Assembly: GCA_023954595.1 (NCBI GenBank)
Contig: JAGSHJ010000106.1
Location: forward strand, 1 to 8,962
Direction of reading: 5' to 3'
DNA length: 8,962 bases
From: Bacteriovoracaceae bacterium
GTDB taxonomy: Bacteria > Bdellovibrionota > Bacteriovoracia > Bacteriovoracales > Bacteriovoracaceae
Part shown: one piece after another, positions 1-6,065 of the stretch
How positions within the stretch are numbered: the first letter of the stretch is position 1
Layout: the number at the start of each line of letters is the position of its first letter
The notes under the pieces: generated by a model
The model's input: only the letters and a program-made list of their open reading frames with translations
What the model was told of the DNA's origin: nothing
Database searches by the model: none
Translations under genes and position numbers: made by a program

Positions 1-663
1 CTTATGGTTAAAACTCTTGGCGGCCAATATATCTGGATTACTCTGGAGTCTCTGATATCCCTTTATGATCTTTTCAAAAGTGTCGTGTTCTTGAATGGCC
101 TTAAAGTATCCTAAATTTAATTCAGCTGAATTCTCACCTGCAAAGAAGCTCTTATGAGATACACTTGTGTTTGCTTGCATTGAACCAATGCCTGCTCTTT
201 TGGTGATGTATTCAGTTGCATGAATGAATTCTTCATACGAGTCCATTGGCCCTAGGCGCAACTCAAAGTTTTTACCATCTAGAAGAAAGGATTCAGGTAG
301 GTAGTTATACCCTGGATCTTCATGAGTCCTTACAAAAAGTCCTTCATTTCTATAATCAGGAAAGATAGACTTTTCATTGGCCTGAATAAATTCAAGCTTC
401 TCTACAAAGCTCATACCCATCCATTCATCTTTGGACATTGGAAAAAACTCTGGATCAGGCATGTAGTGTCGAAGAAGTGCTTGCGAATCACCTAACGTGT
501 ATTCTATTTCAAGTCCGAACTGGAAATGTGACTTACCAAGAGAGTCTTCAGCAATGGTACCTGGAAACTGTCTGGCACCAAAAACTGAGATGCAGCTCTG
601 CTCACTTGCTTGAGCAAATCCGAAGAACAATATGAATGTTAAAAGAAATAATGTGTGTATCAC
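1..663 (-). CDS. Exported protein, possible amidoligase / glutamate-cysteine ligase-like enzyme (C-terminus cut by window edge)
   Basis: The frame is open from position 663 to the left edge (221 codons visible, end missing). Residues 1-19 form a clear Sec signal peptide: a hydrophobic core (LFLLTFILFFGF) and an AQA|S cleavage site. In the mature part I see FGLEIEY (residues 49-55), then a DG...FELRLGP segment (129-139), then a helix-like stretch ending in SVSH (167-170). This order (GxEIE strand, ExR/ELxxP strand, short VxH strand) resembles the PF12224-type amidoligases and glutamate-cysteine ligases, which join a carboxylate to an amine using ATP. That match is by eye and is an inference; the gene could be an unrelated conserved exported protein. 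The start is GTG at 663, because an in-frame TAA lies at 679-681 and no ATG allows a signal peptide; no good Shine-Dalgarno is present. It lies 45 nt downstream of the small exported protein and is probably cotranscribed with it. Confidence 0.75.
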   Translation of the reverse strand, partial: MIHTLFLLTFILFFGFAQASEQSCISVFGARQFPGTIAEDSLGKSHFQFGLEIEYTLGDSQALLRHYMPDPEFFPMSKDEWMGMSFVEKLEFIQANEKSIFPDYRNEGLFVRTHEDPGYNYLPESFLLDGKNFELRLGPMDSYEEFIHATEYITKRAGIGSMQANTSVSHKSFFAGENSAELNLGYFKAIQEHDTFEKIIKGYQRLQSNPDILAAKSFNHK

Positions 664-691
664 CTCATGCTCATCGGATTAAGAGCATGAG
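664..691 (-). repeat. Perfect 9-bp inverted repeat next to the GTG start
   Basis: Arms CTCATGCTC (664-672) and GAGCATGAG (683-691) are perfectly complementary around a 10-nt AT-rich loop. In the - strand mRNA the hairpin ends exactly one base before the GTG start codon at 663 and would bury the only purine-rich bases available for ribosome binding. No T-run follows on either strand, so it does not look like an ordinary terminator. A role in translational control is inferred. Confidence 0.6.
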
Positions 692-708
692 ATATTTAGA
701 AATCTTGA

Positions 709-1137
709 TTAGTTGGGTTGTGTTTTTTGATATAAACAGCTTTTTTCTTGTGTCTGAACAGTAAGTTCTCCCCTGTAAAGCTCAATACTGTAAAGAGTGT
801 CCTTAGAAACACTCCAACATGGCCTATAGATACTTACATCTCTTGCAGATTCGTATTTTACTGTATTGCCATCAATAGCGTTCTCATAGCAAGTCTTAGA
901 GCTCCAATCATGAGCATACATAGTTTGGCTACCCTGCCCGATGCCTGAAAATTGCAGGAATACCTTGTTATCGCTATTAGTATCTCTTAGTAAAAGAGCG
1001 TGCCCGGCCAAGGAATCAACTTTTAGATCCATTGGGCAATTACCTTGGACTAGCTCATAATTTCCTACAAATTTCTCAATATCTGAAGCGTAGGCACCTG
1101 AGCTCATACATAGAAATAAAATAATTAGATTCTTCAT
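709..1137 (-). CDS. Small exported protein of unknown function with four cysteines
   Basis: This 142-residue protein has a signal peptide (residues 1-17, MKNLIILFLC... ending AYA|S) and a mature part of about 125 residues. I do not recognise the family. The mature chain has four cysteines (34, 83, 107, 134), enough for two disulfides, and alternating hydrophobic/polar stretches (for example FVGNYELVQGNC and LYSIELYRGELTV) that suggest a small beta-barrel or beta-sandwich, possibly lipocalin-like. There is no lipobox cysteine at the cleavage site, so it is probably soluble in the periplasm or secreted. The ATG at 1137 is supported by GGAGAG six nt upstream. It is the middle of three - strand genes, 137 nt after the PilZ gene and 45 nt before the exported ligase-like protein. 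Function unknown. Confidence 0.8.
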   Translation of the reverse strand: MKNLIILFLCMSSGAYASDIEKFVGNYELVQGNCPMDLKVDSLAGHALLLRDTNSDNKVFLQFSGIGQGSQTMYAHDWSSKTCYENAIDGNTVKYESARDVSIYRPCWSVSKDTLYSIELYRGELTVQTQEKSCLYQKTQPN

Positions 1138-1274
1138 TTACGCTCTCCAAGCTTGGGTAATGGTCCAAAACTACCCTTCACGAGCTACGGTCGCAATAGA
1201 AAGCCAAAATATGCGAATTTTTACAGGGAAATATTAGCTATTGGAATATTAGATTAAGAAATACGAGCGAATTC
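1138..1274 (-). other. Intergenic spacer with a near-perfect direct repeat
   Basis: This 137-nt gap follows the PilZ gene. It contains GGAAATATTAG (1227-1237) and GGAATATTAG (1243-1252), a direct repeat differing by one base with a 16-nt period, and the Shine-Dalgarno GGAGAG of the downstream gene. I see no convincing terminator for the PilZ gene and no strong promoter, so read-through is possible. Confidence 0.35.
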
Positions 1275-1943
1275 TTAAGACTTTAAAAACTCTTGCATCT
1301 CTGCTTTAGTCAAGGCCCTATTAAAGCTAAGCCCAAGTCTGGCCCTCTCTGCAATCTCATTTTTTAGAACGCATTTGTACTTTCTCGAATACATTAATTT
1401 GCAAATTATAGGTTCATCTAGTGTTTTAGTACCTAAGGCAGTAATCAGTAATTCTTTACCTACAAATTCCAGTGCCGCTTCATCAAGTTCCACCTGAAGG
1501 CCTGCACCTGTTGAAGAAATATCGATAGCCTGTGCTCTTAGGGAAGTTCTGGCCGTCTTATGCCCACCGACTACTAGCTTTACCTGCTTTTTATCTTTTT
1601 GTGAGAATTTAAGCCTAGTACCTGCTCTGAGCTCCATGGCCTTTATACTCTCAGGAAGTTTGACTTGAAGGGCATACTCTCCAAGCTCAAGGATCTCAGA
1701 CTTAAATACACTCTCTTTATGACTGAGTTTACAATAAATGGGGTGATCTAGTCGTGGATAGAAAGTAGGTATCTGCTCAACTTGGATTTTTAGGGATTTT
1801 TGGTCAAATTCCAGATCTAGAACTTTAAAAACGTTTCTTGTATCTTCAACATTTTGCCAGATTATATTGTCTTCACTTTCACGTGATGCTTCAAGAATAT
1901 TAGCTATTTCGCTACCTGAAACCGCATCTCTATAGTTTTCCAT
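1275..1943 (-). CDS. PilZ-domain protein (probable c-di-GMP receptor)
   Basis: The C-terminal half carries both parts of the PilZ cyclic-di-GMP binding signature: RAGTR (RxxxR, residues 106-110 counted from the ATG) and DISSTG (DxSxxG, residues 141-146). The domain ends in ARLGLSF, the usual last strand of PilZ. The N-terminal 100 residues may be a degenerate YcgR-N-like or second beta-barrel domain, but I see no firm match there. PilZ proteins change partner or enzyme activity on binding c-di-GMP, often in motility, adhesion or predatory attack control; the target here is unknown. The frame also allows a GTG start at 1949, two codons earlier. I prefer the ATG at 1943 for start-codon strength, but AGAAG upstream fits either. 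It is transcribed divergently from the suf operon from a good promoter at 1972-1999. No transmembrane segment or signal peptide is visible, so it is cytoplasmic. Confidence 0.88.
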   Translation of the reverse strand: MENYRDAVSGSEIANILEASRESEDNIIWQNVEDTRNVFKVLDLEFDQKSLKIQVEQIPTFYPRLDHPIYCKLSHKESVFKSEILELGEYALQVKLPESIKAMELRAGTRLKFSQKDKKQVKLVVGGHKTARTSLRAQAIDISSTGAGLQVELDEAALEFVGKELLITALGTKTLDEPIICKLMYSRKYKCVLKNEIAERARLGLSFNRALTKAEMQEFLKS

Positions 1944-1971
1944 AAACACCCACTTCTAATCATTTACGAAT

Positions 1972-1999
1972 ATTTTAACTGATGAAGTCATTTTTTCAA
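1972..1999 (-). promoter_or_regulatory. Sigma-70-type promoter of the PilZ gene
   Basis: Read on the - strand, TTGAAA (1994-1999) is the -35 box and TAAAAT (1972-1977) the -10 box, separated by 16 nt. Each matches five of six consensus bases. Transcription would begin near 1965, leaving a leader of about 22 nt before the ATG at 1943. Confidence 0.6.
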
Positions 2000-2029
2000 A
2001 GGGATTAACAGCTTAATCTTTTAAAACAA

Positions 2030-2058
2030 TTGAAATTACTAGTCTTTTAAAGTACAAA
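2030..2058 (+). promoter_or_regulatory. Candidate promoter of the suf operon
   Basis: TTGAAA (2030-2035, five of six consensus) is followed after 17 nt by TACAAA (2053-2058, four of six). It would start transcription near 2065 and give a leader of about 115 nt. A second TTGAAA at 2097-2102 lacks a good -10 at the right distance, so this upstream pair is the better guess. Confidence 0.35.
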
Positions 2059-2096
2059 ATAAGGGATTTCTCCCCCCAATTCTTTTCCTTTCGCTA

Positions 2097-2160
2097 TTGA
2101 AATTTAGGGCAAATTTAGGTAATTAGTAGTAAAATTTAAATAAGGGTTAATTAGGCCTAT
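2097..2160 (+). promoter_or_regulatory. AT-rich repeat cluster, candidate operator ahead of the Rrf2 gene
   Basis: AAATTTAGG occurs at 2100-2108 and again at 2111-2119, exactly 11 bp apart, so both copies face the same side of the helix. Related pieces follow: GGTAATTAG (2118-2126) and GGTTAATTAGG (2145-2155). Rrf2 regulators commonly autoregulate by binding close to their own start, so this is a reasonable operator candidate. It does not match the E. coli IscR type 1 or 2 consensus as I know them. Confidence 0.3.
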
Positions 2161-2179
2161 TTTAAGAGAGCGCTACAAG

Positions 2180-2635
2180 ATGTTGAAAATAAACAAAAAA
2201 GTGGAATACGCCCTCATTGCATTAAAGCTCATGCTTGAAAAGAAAGAGAGCGAGCTTACTACTGCAAGAGAGATCAGCGACAAGTTCCACACGCCATTCG
2301 ACACCACAGCAAAGGTCATGCAGGTCATGAACAGTGCTGAGATTCTTGAGTCCGTTAAAGGAGTCAAAGGTGGCTATTTTTTAAGTCGTGACCTCTCTAC
2401 TTTGAGCTATATGGATCTAGCTGAGATGATCGAAGGCAAAAGCCTCTCAATAGATTGCGAGACAATCAAGTGTTCACTACTTGGTTCTTGCAATATCTCA
2501 GGGCCTATTAAGCGCCTAAATGAATATGTAAATATGTTCTTTCGCGACTTAAGTGTGAAAGAGCTTTTAATGGAAAATAATTCAATTGATTTAAGAGCAC
2601 TAACAATGCGCAAGGAAACTCAACATGAGCTTTGA
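2180..2635 (+). CDS. Rrf2-family Fe-S-type transcriptional regulator of the suf operon
   Basis: This 151-residue protein has the Rrf2 winged-helix fold: an N-terminal VEYALIALKLM helix, TTAREISDKF (27-36), a recognition-helix region (about 41-52), and the wing signature VKGVKGGYFLSRDL (59-72) followed by LAEMIEG (80-86). Three cysteines at 93, 98 and 104 (C-X4-C-X5-C) fall where IscR, NsrR and RirA bind their Fe-S cluster; IscR itself spaces them X5/X5. Position 107, the histidine ligand in E. coli IscR, is serine here, so the fourth ligand would differ. It probably senses cellular Fe-S or iron status and represses the operon when supply is sufficient; whether it behaves like IscR, SufR or RirA cannot be told from sequence. 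The gene is first in the operon and its stop overlaps the sufB start by 11 nt, implying coupled translation. The Shine-Dalgarno is weak (AAGAGAG about 12 nt upstream of the ATG). Confidence 0.93.
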   Translation: MLKINKKVEYALIALKLMLEKKESELTTAREISDKFHTPFDTTAKVMQVMNSAEILESVKGVKGGYFLSRDLSTLSYMDLAEMIEGKSLSIDCETIKCSLLGSCNISGPIKRLNEYVNMFFRDLSVKELLMENNSIDLRALTMRKETQHEL

Positions 2636-4058
2636 AACTAAAATTAACGAAGAATATAAATGGGGCTTTGAGACCAATATTGAAAGGGACGAATTCCCTA
2701 AAGGTCTGAATGAAAACATTGTACGTCTTATTTCCCAAAAGAAAAAAGAGCCTGAGTGGATGCTTGAATTTCGTCTGAAATCTTTCAAGCAGTGGAAAGA
2801 GATGAAGCACCCTACTTGGCAATACAGCAAGATTCCACCAATCGACTTCGAAGACCTTTATTACTATTCAGTACCAAAAGGTACAGGTGAGGCCCCAAAA
2901 AGCCTTGATGAACTAGATCCAGAACTACTGGCCACTTTTGAAAAGCTTGGTATTCCTCTTCAAGAACAAAAACGTATCTCCGGTGTTGCCGTTGACGTTG
3001 TTTTTGACTCGGTTTCTCTAGGTACAACTTGGAAAGAAGACCTTGAAAAGGCCGGGGTTATATTTTGCTCAATTAGTGAAGCAATTGAAAAACATCCAGA
3101 GCTTGTAAAAAAATATATTGGCTCAGTTGTACCTGCTACAGATAACTACTATGCAGCTCTTAACTCAGCTGTATTCTCTGATGGTTCATTTGTATACATT
3201 CCAAAGGGTGTTACTTGTCCGATGGATCTATCCACTTACTTTAGAATCAACGCTAAAGAGACTGGGCAATTTGAAAGAACACTTATTGTGGCCGACGATG
3301 ACTCTTATGTTAACTACCTAGAAGGTTGTACAGCTCCTCAACGTGATGAGAACCAACTGCATGCAGCTATTGTTGAAATTGTTGCCTTGGACAACGCTGA
3401 AGTTAAATACTCCACAGTACAAAACTGGTACGCAGGAGATAAAGAAGGTAAAGGCGGGATTTACAACTTTGTAACAAAAAGAGGAATTTGTAAGGGTGTG
3501 AACTCTAAGATTTCTTGGACGCAAGTTGAAGCTGGCTCTGCCATTACTTGGAAGTACCCAAGTTGTATTCTTCAAGGGGACAACTCTGAAGGTGCATTCT
3601 ACTCTGTCGCCCTTACAAACCATATGATGCAAGCAGATACTGGAACAAAGATGATCCATATTGGTAAAAATACCAAATCAACAATCATCTCTAAAGGTAT
3701 CAGTGCCGAGCAATCTGAAAACGTCTACAGAGGCCTTGTTAAGATCATGCCTTCTGCCAAGGGTGCTAGAAACTATTCACAATGTGATTCAATGCTTATC
3801 GGTGATAAGTGTGCTGCAAACACATTCCCATACATTGATGTCAAAAACCCTACGGCCACTGTAGAGCACGAGGCAAGTACATCAAAAATCAGTGCTGACC
3901 AGCTCTTCTACCTTCAGTCTCGTGGAGTAGATCCAGAAAAAGCAATCTCTTTGATTGTAAATGGTTTCTGTAAAGACGTATTCAAGACTCTACCTCTTGA
4001 GTTCTCAGTAGAAGCGGTAAAGCTTATTGAAATGAAATTAGAAAATTCGGTTGGATAA
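2625..4058 (+). CDS. sufB: Fe-S cluster assembly scaffold protein SufB
   Basis: SufB is the core of the SufBC2D complex, where a nascent Fe-S cluster is put together from persulfide sulfur in the cytoplasm. The 477-residue product is close to the usual length (E. coli about 495). Family hallmarks run through the beta-helix core: IPKGVTCPMDLSTYFRIN (192-209), YLEGCTAP (231-238), and SQCDSMLIGDKCAANTFPYI (385-404), followed by VEHEAS (413-418). Cys387 and Glu416 are 29 residues apart, the same spacing as E. coli Cys405 and Glu434, so the cluster-building ligands appear intact; Cys235 matches the position of E. coli Cys254. The start ATG lies inside the last codons of the regulator gene (11-nt overlap), so its translation is probably coupled. 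SufC follows after 12 nt. Confidence 0.98.
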   Translation: MSFETKINEEYKWGFETNIERDEFPKGLNENIVRLISQKKKEPEWMLEFRLKSFKQWKEMKHPTWQYSKIPPIDFEDLYYYSVPKGTGEAPKSLDELDPELLATFEKLGIPLQEQKRISGVAVDVVFDSVSLGTTWKEDLEKAGVIFCSISEAIEKHPELVKKYIGSVVPATDNYYAALNSAVFSDGSFVYIPKGVTCPMDLSTYFRINAKETGQFERTLIVADDDSYVNYLEGCTAPQRDENQLHAAIVEIVALDNAEVKYSTVQNWYAGDKEGKGGIYNFVTKRGICKGVNSKISWTQVEAGSAITWKYPSCILQGDNSEGAFYSVALTNHMMQADTGTKMIHIGKNTKSTIISKGISAEQSENVYRGLVKIMPSAKGARNYSQCDSMLIGDKCAANTFPYIDVKNPTATVEHEASTSKISADQLFYLQSRGVDPEKAISLIVNGFCKDVFKTLPLEFSVEAVKLIEMKLENSVG

Positions 4059-4070
4059 AAGGAAAACATA

Positions 4071-4838
4071 ATGAGCATTCTTAAAGTTGAAAATTTAAAA
4101 GCAAGTGTTGAAGGCAATGAAATCCTTAAGGGGATCAACCTTGAAGTAAAACCAGGTGAAATCCATGCAATCATGGGACCTAATGGTTCAGGTAAATCTA
4201 CCCTATCCAAAGTAATCGCAGGCCATCCAGATTACGAAGTAACTGACGGTTCTATAGAACTAAACATCAACGGAAAAATGCAAGACATTGCAGAGCTTGA
4301 AGCATACGAAAGAGCAAGAGATGGCGTATTCCTAGGCTTTCAATACCCTATTGAAGTTCCAGGAGTAACAAACATTGGATTTATGCGTGAGAGCTTTAAC
4401 GCTCTTTGTGAGCACCAAGGTGCTGATCTGATGGATGAAGAAGAGTTTCGTACTTTTGTAAAAACTAAGCTTCCTACTCTAAGCATGAGTGAAGAGTTTC
4501 TAGACCGTGCAGTAAATGAAGGTTTCTCTGGTGGTGAGAAGAAGAAAAATGAAATTCTTCAGATGCTTATCATGAACCCAAGGTTGGCACTTCTAGACGA
4601 GACTGACTCTGGTCTCGACATTGATGCCTTGAAGATCGTGGCAAATGGTGTGAACTCTATGAAGAGTAAATTCAACTCTTTCATCCTTGTTACTCACTAC
4701 CAAAGACTACTAGATTACATTCAGCCTGACTTTGTTCACGTTCTATACAAGGGCAAGATCATCAAGTCTGGTGGTAAGGAATTGGCCCTAGAGCTCGAAA
4801 AAAGAGGATACGACTGGCTAATTGAGGAAAGCAAATAA
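4071..4838 (+). CDS. sufC: Fe-S cluster assembly ATPase SufC
   Basis: SufC is the ABC-type ATPase of the SufBC2D complex; ATP-driven dimerisation opens SufB-SufD to let iron in. The 255-residue protein has all nucleotide-binding motifs: Walker A GPNGSGKS (36-43), Q-loop Gln91 (FQYP), the signature SGGEKKKNE (153-161), Walker B RLALLDE (171-177) with the SufC-typical DETDSGLD, and the switch His209 (VTHYQRLL). The EKKKNEI variant after SGG is characteristic of SufC and separates it from transport ATPases. No membrane-domain partner is nearby. The ATG is preceded by AAAGGA. Its TAA stop shares one base with the sufD start codon (TAATG), a classic coupling arrangement. Confidence 0.98.
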   Translation: MSILKVENLKASVEGNEILKGINLEVKPGEIHAIMGPNGSGKSTLSKVIAGHPDYEVTDGSIELNINGKMQDIAELEAYERARDGVFLGFQYPIEVPGVTNIGFMRESFNALCEHQGADLMDEEEFRTFVKTKLPTLSMSEEFLDRAVNEGFSGGEKKKNEILQMLIMNPRLALLDETDSGLDIDALKIVANGVNSMKSKFNSFILVTHYQRLLDYIQPDFVHVLYKGKIIKSGGKELALELEKRGYDWLIEESK

Positions 4839-6061
4839 TGAGCATTCAAGAACAAGTTAAATCAGCTCTTTCTGGGAATGCTTTTGATGAAGCCTCTCTT
4901 GAGAAGTTCATTGAAAGTGGACTTCCCACCAAGAAGAACGAGCTATGGAAATATACAAACATAGAAAAGTACTGGCCTGAGTTTGACCTAGCTTCTCAAG
5001 CACCAACTGAGCTGAGCTCCGTTGACAAGGATCCAAACTTTAGCCACATCTTTTTTGTAAATGGTCAGTTTCAGGCCAATGAATCAGATATTGCTGTTGA
5101 AGTACTAAATGAATCTAACAGAGATCGTTTTCTAGGTGCAAAATCGCAACTAAAAGAGCTTTTAGCGGATGAACCAGTTTTTAATCTGGTAGAGTCTCAA
5201 GCTAAAAACCAATATCTTCTAGAGCTAAATGGTGTTGCAGACAAACCTGTAATTATACACAATGTATACTCCAGTAAAGTCGCCAAGCACTCAAGCGCTC
5301 ACCTAAACGTGATTGCTAACGCTAATTCAGAAACTACAATAATTGAATCTCATACTAGTGATGATGACGCTCAAAGCTTTATCAACAATGCTACAAGCTT
5401 CTATTTAAAGGGTAACGCTCAAGCAACACTTATAAAGATGCAAACTCTTGGTGCTCAGACAGTACAAGTACAAAACATTCGTGCTTTAGTATCACGTGAC
5501 GCAAACTTTGAGAGTTTCACAATTGATATTGGTGCAAAGCTTTCAAGAAACAACATTAGTATTCGTCTTGATGGTGAGGGTGCCAACTGCTGTGCACATG
5601 GCCTCTACACTCTACAAAATGATCAACAATCAGATACTAATAGTTTCATTCACCACAATAGGCCACACACTGAGTCCTCTCAGCTATACAAAGGGATCAT
5701 GAACGACAAAAGTCATGGGATCTTTACAGGCCTGATCCGTGTTGAAAAAGACGCTCAATTAATTAATTCAGACCAGTTGAATAAAAACCTTCTACTAAGT
5801 AAAGGTGCTCACGCCCACTCTCGCCCTCAGCTTGAAATTTATGCTGATGATGTGAAGTGTGCTCACGGCTCAACAACAGGCCAGATGAGTGATGACCAAG
5901 TATTTTATTTTGAAGCAAGAGGTGTATCAAGAGAGAAGGCCCAAAAGCTTCTAGCACAAGCTTTTGCTTATGATGTCATCCTAAAGATTAAAAACAAAAC
6001 AGCGCGTATTTATGCGCAGAATATTTTAGAGCAAAACTTTATCGCTCTAAAATCGGAGTAA
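4838..6061 (+). CDS. sufD: Fe-S cluster assembly protein SufD
   Basis: SufD is the paralogue and partner of SufB; the SufB-SufD interface holds the site where the cluster forms. The 407-residue protein has the SufD N-terminal helical part with KKNELWKYTNIEKYW (32-46), a variable central beta-helix, and the conserved end: HNRPHTESSQLYKG (273-286), GAHAHSRPQLEIYADDVKC (323-341), then AHGSTTGQ (342-349) and FYFEARGVSREKA (356-368). His343 in the CAHG motif corresponds to E. coli SufD His360, an interface ligand that pairs with the SufB cysteine. The N-terminal and middle portions are less conserved, as is normal for this family. It starts on the last base of the sufC stop codon. Its own stop overlaps the spacing region of the sufS Shine-Dalgarno. 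Confidence 0.96.
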   Translation: MSIQEQVKSALSGNAFDEASLEKFIESGLPTKKNELWKYTNIEKYWPEFDLASQAPTELSSVDKDPNFSHIFFVNGQFQANESDIAVEVLNESNRDRFLGAKSQLKELLADEPVFNLVESQAKNQYLLELNGVADKPVIIHNVYSSKVAKHSSAHLNVIANANSETTIIESHTSDDDAQSFINNATSFYLKGNAQATLIKMQTLGAQTVQVQNIRALVSRDANFESFTIDIGAKLSRNNISIRLDGEGANCCAHGLYTLQNDQQSDTNSFIHHNRPHTESSQLYKGIMNDKSHGIFTGLIRVEKDAQLINSDQLNKNLLLSKGAHAHSRPQLEIYADDVKCAHGSTTGQMSDDQVFYFEARGVSREKAQKLLAQAFAYDVILKIKNKTARIYAQNILEQNFIALKSE

Positions 6062-6065
6062 AATT

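Noticed and set aside
438..635. A 65-residue + strand reading frame
   Set aside because: It lies antisense within the exported protein, whose frame has a signal peptide and remains open for 221 codons; the + frame has no recognisable features.
1147..1156. CCAAGCTTGG palindrome near the Shine-Dalgarno of the four-cysteine gene
   Set aside because: A 10-bp palindrome without a spacer cannot form a useful hairpin and is likely by chance.
2063..2074. GGGA-TTTC-TCCC mini-hairpin and adjoining C-run in the suf leader
   Set aside because: Only four base pairs; too weak to call a riboswitch or attenuator.
2508..2830. Overlapping - strand frames across the regulator/sufB junction
   Set aside because: Both are opposite confidently identified genes and show no domain or ribosome-binding site.
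3318..3659. A 113-residue - strand reading frame inside sufB
   Set aside because: It is the antisense shadow of highly conserved SufB codons.
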